From NCBI GenBank assembly GCA_030220185.1, contig JASPKZ010003432.1, forward strand, positions 2,158,501 through 2,222,500: a stretch of DNA of 64,000 nucleotides, given 5' to 3'. Made by a program: the position numbers and the translations under genes. Shown in pieces: positions 22,223-32,200 of the stretch; positions within the stretch are counted from its first letter, which is position 1; each line of letters starts with the position of its first letter. Source of the stretch: Diploptera punctata. Its lineage: Eukaryota > Arthropoda > Insecta > Blattodea > Blaberidae. The notes beneath the pieces were generated by a model. The model searched no databases. It saw only the letters and a list, made by a program, of their open reading frames with translations, and had not been told where the DNA came from.

Positions 22223-22494
22223 TATTGTGCGATAGAAAATATTGGTTAAACTGAATCTGCAGTCATCAGTAAACAGCAGCTTCCTCAATTCATTCAAGGG
22301 AAAATTTTGACATTGCTGACTCTACTGTAAACAGGACCTTACGTATAATTGAAACACATCTCTGGTTGTCTGGCATAGAGATCAATTTCTCTGAGCCTCT
22401 GATACACAGTTTGCCTAGAAACTCAAACTCTTTAGGTGATTGGAAGCATGGAAAACAACCACTAGAACACCGTAGCCGATTTTTTTATATCTTT

Positions 22495-22740
22495 ATCTTG
22501 CTGAATCATCATCATCATTCTTGCTCTACATCCCAGTGTGGGAACCAGCCTCTCATAAGATCTTCCACTTTCTGGCAGCTGACAATCAGTTCTTTTATAC
22601 CTAAATTCCTTATGTCCTCTTATCACTCCATCAGACCATCTCAAATCATTCAATTCTTCTATTCTACAACTTATTTCAATTTGATCCAACCATCTTGTGC
22701 TATTTATTTTAATTGACTCCATAATCAGTAAGTACAATTC
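22495..22740 (-). pseudogene. LINE-like 3' fragment with CATCATCAT start
   Basis: It starts with CATCATCATCAT (22506) as a minus-strand tail. The minus frame encodes WLDQIEISCRIEELNDLRWS and ELIVSCQKVEDLMRGW-like stretches (in broken frames), unlike the other LINE groups. Assignment is tentative. Confidence 0.35.
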
Positions 22741-23668
22741 ATTATTGTAGTTTATCCTCCAACCTTCCTTATCTTTAACTTACTAACAGTGGAATTGGCA
22801 GATCTTTGGATTTGTGACAGTTCTTCTTTAAGCATTTTGAGAATTGTGGATCTGTGTTGTCATAACTCAATCTCATCAACAGCCAATCACAACATGACCA
22901 GTCCCTACCCTCGTGCTATAAATTCAAAGATTTCTGTAAAATATTTTTCGACATTGTAAATTCTACAAAATACACAATGTGGTTTTATTTAAAACTTTGT
23001 TCATTTTTTAAATTTAATTTTTATTGTAAATTATGCTAATTGTTAATACTTGTGGCATGATATTGCCACATCTAGATTACAAATTCTGGTAATCAGGCAT
23101 TCTTCCCTGCCATAATCATCATCTTATGAACAGCAACATTGTACCCCTGCTCTAGACTCCAGGTGTAAAACTGTCAGAAGTGAAAAGACCCATTAATACC
23201 ACTTTAGATCTTATATTTTTCTCAGGATATCTTATTGAACCACACTGATTATATTGTCATAAACTTGAAGATGTTACTAAGTTTTTTTTTTTTAGAATAA
23301 CAAGAATTTTAGTTAATAAACGAATGGGCGAGAATAAAAAAATAAAGATTCCACTTTTGAGGAAATTAAAAATTAAATATTTTGAAGCTTAAGCAAATCA
23401 CTTCATAAGGAAAATTGTAATGTGAAGTCATACTACAACCCTCCTTGAGGAGTCATAAAACATTATTTTCTTTAATATCTGATAAATAATTATTATTAAT
23501 ATATAGCCATTAAAACTCTGAGTTTAAAATGGCTAAAATGTGAAATCTTTTCTTTATTACTGTCACCCATTCAAATATAGGTTTTCAGTTATAATATTTT
23601 CAGGAGTGCATAATTTGAATTCAAAAGGAAAAATAAATTGAAGCTGATTATATATATTTTTGTTTCAG
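22741..23668. other. Intronic sequence upstream of a CRTC exon
   Basis: AT-rich. The final bases TATTTTTGTTTCAG form a good branch/polypyrimidine/acceptor context for the exon at 23669. No transposon was recognised in the last 700 bp. Confidence 0.5.
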
Positions 23669-23737
23669 ATGGACAACCCTGTCTCTACGAGCATTGGTTA
23701 CATAGGTCCACAAAATAATGCAACAAATTATTCACAA
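23669..23737 (+). CDS. Crtc: CRTC (CREB-regulated transcription coactivator) internal exon
   Basis: This is a 69-nt exon bounded by TTTTGTTTCAG and GTAAGTGA, phase 0 on both sides. It encodes MDNPVSTSIGYIGPQNNATN followed by YSQ, a serine/asparagine/glutamine-rich piece of the central region that is poorly conserved in this family. Placement in Crtc rests on strand, phase and the two unmistakable downstream exons. Joining it directly to the exon at 39879 gives ...NYSQ-AVSHGSPEDG without a frameshift. The ATG at its start is probably internal, because the acceptor site lies immediately before it. Exons for the N-terminal CREB-binding domain must lie upstream of the window or in sequence I could not recognise. 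Confidence 0.7.
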
Positions 23738-24369
23738 GTAAGTGAAAACAGAAAATATGGGCTTAAATTATTATTTTGATTACTTTTTTCTCTGTTAATA
23801 TAGAATTAAATGCACTTGTAGCTAGTGTTCCCAGCTTTTGGTAAGTCAGAAGAGAATGTATCGAACATATGCATATTGCCACTTATCGTATATCATATTT
23901 ACTTCTAAATGTTCTTTTCAATATAATAATTTAAACTTCCAATAAATATTATCTGACTTGCTCCTATGACAGTAAATTTTACCTTTTTAGCTTTTATTAA
24001 CATGTTGTCCCGTTATTTTATAGTACTGTCACTGAGACATCTTCACTTCTCAATGTCTTAACAGCAACACTCATTATTTTAATATTCATTTCAAATGTCA
24101 TATAATTGAAATCTTCAATCTGGTTGGCTCTTAGTTTAATGTAAACAAATATAAATAAAATGCCAGTTTACTCTGTATTCATAAATGTATTTTTACTCCT
24201 TTCCTACCAGTGAAAATGTTCTTAATATTTTTGTAATATTTAAAATTCAAAGTATGTCAAATATTTACAACAAACAAGTATAGATACAAATATCCAGATT
24301 CAATTCTTAACTAATATCCTCTTCAACTGGATATATTTTGGAGATCAATTGCGCCTCATTGTTTGATAC
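23738..24369. other. Intron sequence, nothing recognised
   Basis: This is the start of the 16.1-kb intron between the exons at 23669 and 39879. No repeats or coding sequence recognised. Confidence 0.5.
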
Positions 24370-24800
24370 AGCATCATAAAATTGAAGAAAATAACTAAAT
24401 TATTAAAACATTTATTTTATGAACTAATGATAGTACCAATGTTGCTTTATGGATTGGAGTTTTGGATATTGATAAAAAAAAAAAAGAAATGATAAATGAA
24501 GCAGTGAAAATGAGAAATTGAGATCTGTTGCGGAACATACCCTTACTGGATAAAAGAAAAAAAAAGTGAAGATATAAGGAAGAAACTTAACATCTTTCAA
24601 TTAATAGATAGAAGAAATCAAGTTAGAAATGATAGGAAACACATATACAAAGAATGAAAGGTGGACCACATACCAAAACTACAATCCAAAGGGTAGAAGA
24701 AATATCAGAAGACTGAAGAAAAGATAGGCTCAACAATGTTGAAGAATGAGACAGATCAAGCCTTATGAGGCTTAATCCATGAAGATGATGATTAAACATT
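24370..24800 (+). pseudogene. LINE C-terminal remnant (group C)
   Basis: The reading TIMVPMLLYGLEFWILIKK and EAVKMRN-DLLRNIPLLDKRK, followed by a GRRNIRRLK-like stretch, matches the YGSE-W to GRP-RW region of group C LINEs. It ends GATGATGATT. An A tract and several frameshifts break it. Confidence 0.55.
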
Positions 24801-25440
24801 TAGAAAAAAATTGATAGATCTCACAGCATTGGAAAATAAACGTTCAGAAGAAGATAGATCAAGAATCACCTGACAACCAATGATTTACAAGCCTGTTGCA
24901 ATGAGATATGTTGGGTTACCAAGAAGAAGATGGTGAAATGATTCGGATTCCTGAGTGTGGTGAATGGATCTGAAGGTCCAAACCATGAAGATGATGAGAT
25001 GATGACATTCAGATGAACAAAAATGTAATTATGGTTTTTCAAGTTCCCAGTGAGCAAGATTTGATCTCAAAGTATATTTACCCTCCATCAGAGACGTAAA
25101 GAACAAAGAACTGCTGATATCAACAGCTCATTGAAAACAGTTGAAATGTATTGCAATGTTTTTATTTAAATTTATCATTCATACGAAAAGACAAATTCAC
25201 TCATCCCTGAGAAAACCATATAAGTCAGTTCTTTTCAATTTTTTTTAATTTTCTTATTGGATACTTTTCTATACGCCACTTCATATAGCAATAACAAGAT
25301 AAGCTATTTCTTCATTCTATTAGCTATAACAGACAATTTTTGTTTTGGATAACTCTAAAAGGGAGTAAGTTCACCGGGGAAAAAACAGGTACATCGACCT
25401 GTCTTGTTTGTGACAGTTTTGAACTTATATTTGAAAAATA
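24801..25440 (+). other. Mixed remnants, including a PLE endonuclease scrap
   Basis: At 25015-25095 the plus strand reads NVIMVFQVPSEQDLISKYIY, matching MNFEIPGENDLVSRFF near the end of the PLE GIY-YIG domain. A LINE-like stretch with GATGATGAGATGATGA lies before it. The rest is AT-rich. Confidence 0.5.
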
Positions 25441-25454
25441 TATATATATATGCC

Positions 25455-26430
25455 TAGACTGGAGTTTGAACCCAGGACCTATGACTCTCCCAGTCTAGGC
25501 GTATATTTTTCTTTTCAAATATAATTTGTTCATCATTAAGATGTTTAAAAATGAATAATATGAACAGTTTTGAACTTACCTGATTTTCCACAGGGATGAA
25601 TGAATTAATATTTGAAGAGAAAAATGTTCACCCAAACTGGGATTTGAACCTAAGGTCTCTGATTTTATGTACCAGTGCATACCACTATGTTATCTGGACA
25701 TCAAACTTCAAATAGAAATTTTTCTTTCATACAAAAGACTTGAGTTCAAATTCCAGTTTGGTTGAACATTTTTCTCATCAAATATTAATTTGTCCATCAG
25801 TATAAGTGATAAATTTAAATAAAAATATTACAATATAAGCTTTACTTGCTATAATAGTATTGTTAAAATCCCATTTAAAGTCTTCTTGAATAGGAAGCGG
25901 CAAGCTGGCGTCTAGAACGAAAGTTCACACACAGCCTTGGGCGAGAGGGATTGTATAAGAATGATAACAATTTTCATTCAACATGTGATGCCCAGATTCC
26001 ATAGTGGTCTAATTGCTAGTACATAAAACCAGAGACCTTCAGTTCAAATCCTTGTTAGTGTGAAAACTTTTCTCTTCATGTATTAATTTGTCCTTCAGTA
26101 TGAGTCATAAATTTAAATAAAAACATTGCAATACAAGCTTTACTGTCAATAATAATAATAATAATAGTAGTAGTGTTAAAATCCCATTTAAAGTCATCTT
26201 GAATATAAAGCAGCAAGGTGGCATCTAGAACAAAGGTTTACGGTCTCGGACAAGCAGGTTTGTATAAAAGAGAAAAAACTTTACGTTTTAAGTGTGATGC
26301 CCAGGTAACATAAGAGTCTAATATGCTGGTACCTAAAACCAGAGACCTTGGGTACAAATCCCAGTTTGTGGAAGACCTTGAGTTCAAATCCCAAATTGGA
26401 TGAACATTTTTATCTTCAAATATTAATTGA
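25455..26430. repeat. Cluster of decayed tRNA-like repeat units
   Basis: At least five units occur: minus near 25590-25700 (B box inverse GGATTTGAACC) and near 25450-25500; plus near 25735-25770, 26000-26060 and 26300-26400. Each plus unit is followed by the shared tail (TTTTCTCTTCAAATATTAAT or a close variant, then TTGTCCTTCAGTATAAGTGA). Blocks such as GTTAAAATCCCATTTAAAGT (25864 and 26174) repeat, so the cluster arose by duplication of a unit of about 310 bp. Confidence 0.6.
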
Positions 26431-26979
26431 ATTTAGTTGAGAATAGGATGTCCAGGTGAGAAGATCTTATTTTATGAGTTGAGGAATAAAAGTTTCAAAT
26501 TTATATTTTAACTTCAGTGTCATTCACAATTTTGAGTAGTTAGGCAAATTGGAATTAAACTACAAATTGATACTACACACACACACTGGAGGATAAATAT
26601 GCTTTGAGATCAGCAAGGTTGGGATTGTCTTCTGACCCTCGTGTGGCTACTCTGGGTGGTCGGCTAAATTATTATGCAATAAAAAAATTGCCTAGATTTA
26701 CCTCAAGTTTACAACGGATGCTCTACATCTGCTTCAATGCATGTCTGGCATCTTTTAAAAATATTGTGTGACACATGTTTAAGCTCTTTCTCAAAATTTA
26801 ATGTCTGTATGATACAAAAAGAAACTCTGTACTGAAGCAATGCATATACAAGTTTCATGATTAATCAAATTAGTAGTTACTCTGGGAATAATAATGCTGA
26901 ATCATTGATAACGATAGCTGCTTTGTGGAGATCAAATTTTTATGGCTCCCGTCCTGTACTACTAAAATAACTTTTGTGT
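26431..26979. other. Intron sequence, nothing recognised
   Basis: No recognised feature. It includes a short CACACACACAC run at about 26577. Confidence 0.4.
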
Positions 26980-26988
26980 TTTAAAATA

Positions 26989-27229
26989 CAATAGGAAGTA
27001 ACATTAAGATGTTTATTTAATAATTAAGATATTTTGTCTGTACATTCTTACATCTTATGGTTGTTTTTGTTGAACATATGTTTCAAGGCTTCTGAGCCCC
27101 ATCATCAACAATTACAGACTCTGATTCACCTGTAATCACTGACAATGGGGCTCAGAAGCCTTGAAACATATGTTCAATAAAAACAACCATAAGAGATAAG
27201 AGTGTACAGACAAAATATCTCAATTATTG
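26989..27229. mobile_element. PLE-derived foldback element with TSD
   Basis: A 9-bp duplication ACTTTTGTG lies at 26980-26988 and 27230-27238. The tail AGGAAGTAACATTAAG is on the left (26994). The arms AAGATATTTTGTCTGTACA (27026) and TGTACAGACAAAATATCT (27203) are inverted. The plus strand has CTGACAATGGGGCT-CAGA-AGCCTTGAAAC (27139-27167, given in parts), a hammerhead-like core with a 6-bp hairpin. Confidence 0.8.
27139..27167 (+). ncRNA. Hammerhead-like core motif
   Basis: Boxes CTGACAA and GAAAC flank the hairpin GGGGCT/AGCCTT with loop CAGA. One extra T separates the first box from the hairpin. The canonical hammerhead needs CUGANGA, so the final A replaces G here. Probably inactive. Confidence 0.3.
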
Positions 27230-27349
27230 ACTTTTGTGGGTTGATCTTAAATATTAAATTTATCAATTCTCACCGAAAGACGAAGAGAATAATACATTTA
27301 TGATTTAAATTAAACCTCAATGATTTTTCCTATAAAAGTTCATAGAAAA

Positions 27350-27730
27350 ATATATGTCTGAAATAGGATTTGAATCTGATATCTCTCATTCTGTACACCA
27401 GTGCTCTGACCATTGAGCTACCAGGTTCCTGATTCAAACAAATATTAATTCTCTCCTTTTATATGCATTCCTACACACCGAGCCCATGAACTTTTCATTC
27501 TGCACGCTGTCTGCAACTTTTTTTAACAAGAAGCCTTTATTGGGAATTAACACTACATTTATACCTAGTGAAGCTTATTTTCGATCTTAGATATTAAATT
27601 TATCACTTCTCACCAGAAGACAAATTTTAATTGAAGAGAAAATATATATCTGAATCGGGATTTAAACTCGATGTCTCTGATTCTGTACATGAGTGCTCTA
27701 ACCACTGAGCTACCAGGCTTCTGATTCAAA
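27350..27730 (-). repeat. Two decayed tRNA-like units in tandem
   Basis: Minus-strand units at about 27357-27430 and 27648-27720 share GGTAGCTCAATGGTCAGAGC-like D arms and GATTCAAATCC-like or GAGTTTAAATCCC B boxes. Both lie next to TTCATATAAAAGGAGAGAA-type sequence, so they form a direct repeat with a period of about 290 bp. Confidence 0.5.
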
Positions 27731-27932
27731 TGAATACTAATTCATATAAAAGGAGAGAATTTTCTATCAGTTAAACACATTAAATCCCTGTAATCAATGG
27801 TAAAGAGAAACATTTTTTTAATTGAATTAATTTACCTATTTTAATTAAAGTTATTCACCTGTTCTATTGGTCAGTTATTAAGTACTATAAATAAGAATCC
27901 CTGAGTAAAACTTGTGTAATTTTTCCATAAGT

Positions 27933-28417
27933 TATCTTTTTTATTGAACACAATGTGTACACTAATATTATATACATGGTTTTACCATTTTGCTATTAAT
28001 TCGCAAATTGTTTTAGTTCTGTTTTCGCACTTCACTAAGTGATACTTTGGGCACGGTTTGCTACAGAGTTTACAGATGCAGGCCTCCTCGGGTTCATGGT
28101 AACTTTGTTTATGACATATTTTCCCATGGAAGCCGTGAGCGGCGAAGCATGTGTATAAGTGGCGAAGTCGAAAATTTGGTCCTTTCCATTCGTCTGTATT
28201 TAACGCTTCTGTTTCCATGATTTCGTTCAGAATCTCTCTGGCTTTTCTCTGTCTCTCCTCGATTGCTGTTTTGTATGCCTGCGTTTCTGGTAGATCAAAG
28301 TGTTTTCGGATGTGTTTTCGGATGTCTTCTATGAAGTAAGACTCCTTTGCTATTATGTAGGCATAGCTATGTCTTGTGAATTTTGAAATTGAAAGAGCCT
28401 GCTTTAGGAATCTCGCC
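27933..28417 (-). pseudogene. 5'-truncated LINE 3' end with intact zinc-knuckle frame and TSD
   Basis: A 13-bp duplication TTTTTCCATAAGT lies at 27920-27932 and 28418-28430. The minus-strand frame is open from the 5' truncation to a stop at 27982. It contains IEERQRKAREILNEIM, RLRHLYTCFAAHGFHG, CICKLCSKPCPKYHLVKC and a final CELIAKW. C-x2-C-x7-H-x3-C is the knuckle that follows RNase H or the RT in R1/I/Jockey-type LINEs. The 3' UTR is short and contains CAATAAAAAAG just before the duplication. No frameshift is visible, so this is a recent insertion of an otherwise unseen LINE family. Confidence 0.75.
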
Positions 28418-28898
28418 TTTTTCCATAAGTAAGACACATTAAATCCCATATAATTAAAGTTATTCACTTGTTCTGTTGGGCCTTTATTAATTACTGTAAA
28501 TACTCTGAGTAAAATTTATTAGTCTTTTGAAGGAAAATTTGAACTTGTTACAAGGTGTGAATAACTGAGAAAACCTCGTCATGTACTTGCAACATGTTCA
28601 TTCCAATTTAAATGTTAGCTTCCATGCTGTCCAATATATACTGCTATGGAATTCTTGATTTTCTGGAGAAAGTTGAGTTTTTCACATTATAGAGTTGATG
28701 CTGGTATCTTTCTTTTTTGCAGATGGTGCATCCTTTAGATGTGTATGCTTCTGTCTAATATAGATGTGCAGTTATGTTCTGTTATTAGTAGGGGCCAATT
28801 TATATATAGATAAATATTTTTTTCCTTAATGTGTACATTATTGATATGTAAAGCTAGAAATTAAACATAATCTAAATTAATGTAAATAATTTTTTGTA
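28418..28898. other. Duplicated flank and AT-rich sequence
   Basis: The block AATTAAAGTTATTCACTTGT (28451) with its downstream sequence repeats 27842-27910 (AATTAAAGTTATTCACCTGT). The rest is AT-rich. Confidence 0.45.
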
Positions 28899-28960
28899 AA
28901 TTAAGGTAGAATATTTTTATCACTCACCTCATATTGTTCTTCTTATTTGATTATAAACTA

Positions 28961-28992
28961 GTTTCGGAACATAGTTTCTGTTCCATCCTCAG
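28961..28992 (-). ncRNA. Hammerhead-like core motif at PLE end
   Basis: On the minus strand: CTGAGGA, one T, a perfect 6-bp hairpin GGAACA/TGTTCC with loop GAAACTA, then GAAAC. The boxes match the hammerhead core CUGANGA...GAAA except for the extra T. The mirror copy is at 30463-30494. Confidence 0.4.
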
Positions 28993-28999
28993 TATCGTC

Positions 29000-29990
29000 A
29001 CGACCGTTGTTCTGTCATCTTGAAGAGCTGTCCTTCTCTCCTTCCATTGGCTGACTGAAAAACCTTGAAACCAGGTCATTCTCACCGGGAATTTCAAAGT
29101 TCATTAATTTCTTCTTTTCGCTCTTTTGAATGTAGATCTTTTCCCAAACAGTAAGTTCTTTAGGTTTTTCTATTTGTTTTAATAATTTAGCTTCTTTCTC
29201 GATAAGATGTTTTTCAGACCATGCATGGGCAGCCACTGCAGATTTTTCTACTTCCCCTTTCTTGACATTCCTGAGATGTTCTTTCACTCTAGTTTTCAAA
29301 TTTCTTTTAGTTTTTCCTATGTAGAATTTCTCACATTCTTCACATTTAATTTGATAAATCCCTGATTTGTTTTCTTCTTTAATTTTCTCATTCTTATTAG
29401 GTCTAATCAGTCTACTGATGCTGCAGTCATTTTTGGGTGCTAACCTTATGTTGAAATCTTTAAAAAAATTTTAAAACTTGTGGTGTTTTAATGGATGATA
29501 TGTGAATTTTCTAAATTTTACATTATCTTCTTTTACTTTTAGAAGAGTGCTTTGATTAATAAATTTTTGTCTTTTGAACTTGTTTATTTTTTTGAGTATC
29601 ATTTTTATTGCAAAACCATTTTTCGTGGCTACGTTGATTATGTGTTCTTTTTCTTTTTCATAATTTTCTTTGTTCATTGGTATGTTCACTAATCTATGTG
29701 TCAAACTATTGAAAACTGCTTCTTTGTGAGCTATGTGATTGAAACCTAAAGCTTTTATGTAGTTATCTATATGTGTCTTCTTTCTGTAAATTCCAAATTC
29801 TATCTTATTTTCTTCGTTCCTTTTTAAGTTGAGATCTAAAAATGGTATTTCTCCATTGATTTCCTTTTCCATAGTGAACTTTATAGTTTGACTTTGAATG
29901 TTCTATAATTTTAATGCATCATCTATCTGTTTATGATTAACTATTGCAATTATGTCATCCACATATCTAAGAATTTATATTCAAAAAATT
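29000..29990 (-). pseudogene. PLE polyprotein remnant: RT motif C to GIY-YIG endonuclease
   Basis: From the 5' side (minus strand): ILRYVDDIIAIVN (about 29945-29980) is reverse-transcriptase motif C with the catalytic DD. Then MEKEINGEIPFLDLNLKRN (29815-29872), TKNGFAIKMILKKINKFKRQ, KSGIYQIKCEECEKFYIGKT (GIY-YIG core, about 29308-29370), TRVKEHLRN and AVAAHAWSEKH, and finally KIYIQKSEKKKLMNFEIPG. A stop after ALKL and one frameshift near 29460-29471 break the frame. The fingers and palm motifs upstream of motif C are absent, replaced by the inverted second copy. Confidence 0.85.
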
Positions 29991-30497
29991 TTTGAAGATT
30001 TCAACATAAGGTTAGCACCCAAAAATGACTACAGCATCAGTAGACTGATTAGACCTAATAAGAATGAGAAAATTAAAGAAGAAAACAAATCAGGGATTTA
30101 TCAAATTAAATGTGAAGAATGTGAGAAATTCTACATAGGAAAAACTAAAAGAAATTTGAAAACTAGAGTGAAAGAACATCTCAGGAATGTCAAGAAAGGG
30201 GAAGTAGAAAAATCTGCAGTGGCTGCCCATGCATGGTCTGAAAAACATCTTATCGAGAAAGAAGCTAAATTATTAAAACAAATAGAAAAACCTAAAGAAC
30301 TTACTGTTTGGGAAAAGATCTACATTCAAAAGAGCGAAAAGAATAAATTAATGAACTTTGAAATTCCCGGTGAGAATGACCTGGTTTCGAGGTTTTTCAG
30401 TCAGCCAATGGAAGGAGAGAAGGACAGCCCTTCAAGACGACAGAACAACGGTCGTGACGATACTGAGGATGGAACAGAAACTATGTTCCGAAACTAG
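29986..30497 (+). pseudogene. PLE GIY-YIG endonuclease fragment (inverted second copy)
   Basis: It encodes FNIRLAPKNDYSISRLIRPN, then KSGIYQIKCEECEKFYIGKT, RNLKTRVKEHLRNV, KSAVAAHAWSEKHLI, WEKIYIQKSEKNKLMNFEIP and a C-terminal SRRQNNGRDDTEDGTETMFR tail that reads through the hammerhead-like core. The GIY...YIG pair, the arginine in TRVKEH and a glutamate-containing helix are all present, so the endonuclease fold looks intact in this copy. It lacks the RT. Confidence 0.85.
30463..30494 (+). ncRNA. Hammerhead-like core motif at PLE end
   Basis: CTGAGGA, one T, hairpin GGAACA/TGTTCC, GAAAC. The same sequence also codes for the last residues of the endonuclease frame. Confidence 0.4.
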
Positions 30498-30601
30498 TTT
30501 ATAATCAAATAAGAAGAACAATATGAGGTGAGTGATAAAAATATTCTACCTTAATGAATATACCTCATAGTGAGAATCCCTAAAATAAGTAATTTTTTGT
30601 A

Positions 30602-31151
30602 TTTTAACTAAACCCTAACATACCGGTTGGTGAAATAAGGTTCACATTATTGGAGATTCAATAAAAATTAATAAAAAATGTGTACATCCCCTATACTAAT
30701 TTGATGGTACTGTCGAACTTCATTGTGTGTAGACATAAAACAAATTTTAATATTCCAATCAAGGTCTGTGAAGCATGTATATAAATTTTATTTTACATAA
30801 ACCGTATTCGGCCTTAGTTTATGTTGTACTAAACAAAGTCATAAAAGGTATCCTTCTGCTGGCATCTGTGATTGGTAGAGCGATTGTACTATCTTACGTG
30901 CCATCTGACTTGCTTTCAAATTCCAGTGGCATTAATTTATCAAAGTTGCATGCATCTACAAGTATTTTATAAATTATAAAAATATTATTTAAAATAACAA
31001 ACTTGATTCGGCCTAACCATTTTTTTAATTAATTTTGAAAGAGGGGAGCGGCAAAATAGTTATGCTACTAATATAATGATAAAGTAAATATAAATGAGAA
31101 AAGCTGAAAACTGCGAAAATCAAATTAGGAAAATAAGATTTAATTAACTAA
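30602..31151. other. Nothing recognised
   Basis: Short inverted pieces occur (ACATAAACCGTATTCGGCC near 30796 faces GGCCTTAGTTTATGT), possibly a DNA-transposon end. No coding sequence. Confidence 0.35.
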
Positions 31152-31296
31152 TCAGACTGTGGCAGGGTTTCAATCCCGTCAAGTGATCCTTTCCCTTCTT
31201 CATCTTCACTGCTGCTAGTGCTGCTATCAGCAAGATTAACAATGACCTTGTCAATAATTGCGTCACACAGACCATCCGACACCCATTAAGCGGCCA
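31152..31296 (-). pseudogene. C-terminal tail of an unidentified protein
   Basis: The minus-strand frame reads WVSDGLCDAIIDKVIVNLAD, SSTSSSEDEEGKGSLDGIET and LPQSD before a TAG. It is preceded by a stop. The acidic serine-rich tail and higher GC content suggest former coding DNA, probably the end of a transposon protein. I do not recognise the family. Confidence 0.3.
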
Positions 31297-31480
31297 AGTT
31301 GAAATAACTGAATTTCCCTCTTCATCAACTGATATGCGTGAAATGGTGTTATATTTAAATTTATATAAATTTATACTTACTTTTCACCATTATCATTTTT
31401 TCATATGTTATATTGTGTTTTATTACTTTATTATTATTTTTGCGATAATTTTGTTCATACATAGTAATTATCTTATATAT
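31297..31480. other. AT-rich, nothing recognised
   Basis: No recognised feature. Confidence 0.4.
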
Positions 31481-31490
31481 AAAAATTAAT

Positions 31491-31610
31491 ATTGTTTATT
31501 TTTAATATTTCACTCGCCTCATACTTCATGAGGTATGAGGTGAGTGAAATATTAAAAATAAACAATATTAAAAAACCTCATAGTGTTATTTCCTATCTAC
31601 ATAACTTAAT
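31491..31610. mobile_element. Minimal foldback element: two arm ends and a tail
   Basis: A perfect palindrome spans 31488-31569 (AATATTGTTTATTTTTAATA ... facing its inverse) with an 8-base centre TTCATGAG. It includes CACTCGCCTCATAC/GTATGAGGTGAGTG arm ends. The tail AACCTCATAGTGTTATTTCC follows at 31574. AAAAATTAAT flanks it (31481-31490 and 31611-31620). At about 120 bp it is the smallest member; it has no hammerhead-like core and no coding sequence. Confidence 0.75.
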
Positions 31611-31926
31611 AAAAATTAATGTTTGTTTGTATGTTTGTTTGTTTGTTCATACTTTATGCGCGGCCATACCGTTGATCCAATTATAATGGGGTTTTTTGCA
31701 AAATGTTCAGGAGATTCCCGGGATGAACATAGGCTATAAGAGAGTTGTGATACTCAACTCCTACACCCTTAAAAATCGCCCTTTGTAGTGGAAAACATAA
31801 AAAAAGTAGCTCTTTGGACGCTTAAATGGCTTACGTTGCCTAAACCATAAGAAATACACTACATTAATGTACACAGAATTAAATATATCAAAAAGCTCTA
31901 CAAAAAAGTCCGCAACAGCATATGTT

Positions 31927-32046
31927 TATCTCTTACGGATAACTCACAAAAACCATTTTTGTCTTTCATTGATACCAAGAGTCCCTTATCTCTTACGGAT
32001 AACTCACAATAACCATTTTTGTCTTTTATTGATACCAAGAGTCTCG
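31927..32046 (+). repeat. 60-bp tandem duplication
   Basis: Two consecutive 60-bp units (TCTCTTACGGATAACTCACA at 31930 and 31990) differ at a few positions and end GATACCAAGAGTC. The SINE at 32046 begins immediately after the second unit, so the second unit may be the target duplication of an intervening event or a simple tandem copy. Confidence 0.75.
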
Positions 32047-32200
32047 CACCGTAGCCGAATGGTTAAGGCAAGAAGTCTTGGCGCAGAACTATGGGACTTA
32101 CGCTGGTTCGAGTCTCTACGGGGGAAGAAATTTTTCTCATGGAATGTCGGCCAGTATGGGACCGGTGCACAGTGGGTCAGAAATGAAATCTAGCTGGGGG
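32046..32200 (+). repeat. tRNA-derived SINE, 3'-shortened
   Basis: The head CGCACCGTAGCCGAATGGTT (32046) has A box GCCGAATGGTTAAGGC and B box TGGTTCGAGTCTC. The body GAAATTTTTCTCATGGAATG and CGGCCAGTATGGGACCGGTG match the family at 2760-3085 and 20640-20950. It ends near a run of A at 32200. Confidence 0.7.

Larger units (their letters stand above)
21004..22870 (-). mobile_element. Tc1-like transposon, decayed and interrupted
   Basis: The left end TACACTAGTGTCCAAAAGTTAAGC (split: TACACTAGTGTCC, AAAAGTTAAGC) resembles insect Tc1 terminal repeats. Minus-strand frames read RKLLFTDDCRFSLT and then IIWREHRTWFNPTSIVERH, RHTDLHIFDHGTVNAQRHRD, EVQEQLCNFSEIY (21990-22297), a Tc1 catalytic region. Further upstream, RQTVYQRLRE (about 22385-22420) is the second DNA-binding helix region. 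It is interrupted by a LINE (21578-21980), a second LINE-like block (22495-22740) and a local inversion (22101-22222). The right end is not resolved. Confidence 0.65.
28899..30589. mobile_element. Penelope-like element, inverted partial dimer with TSD
   Basis: A 12-bp duplication TAATTTTTTGTA lies at 28887-28898 and 30590-30601. The arms are about 560 bp (28901-29465 and 29986-30554) and nearly identical, with a 520-bp single-copy spacer. Each arm encodes the GIY-YIG endonuclease. The spacer, on the minus strand, encodes the end of the reverse transcriptase. Both outer ends carry a hammerhead-like core. The right tail is CCTCATAGTGAGAATCCC (30563). PLEs are known for partial inverted or tandem copies and for GIY-YIG plus RT coding, which fits. 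Confidence 0.9.

Noticed and set aside
23669..23671. ATG at the start of the first visible CRTC exon as the translation start
   Set aside because: It directly follows a strong acceptor site (TTTTGTTTCAG), and CRTC proteins need an N-terminal CREB-binding domain that would lie upstream.
27841..28530. Imperfect direct repeats around 27933-28417 as long target duplications
   Set aside because: The true 13-bp duplication (TTTTTCCATAAGT) lies inside them; the longer similarity is a separate repeat.
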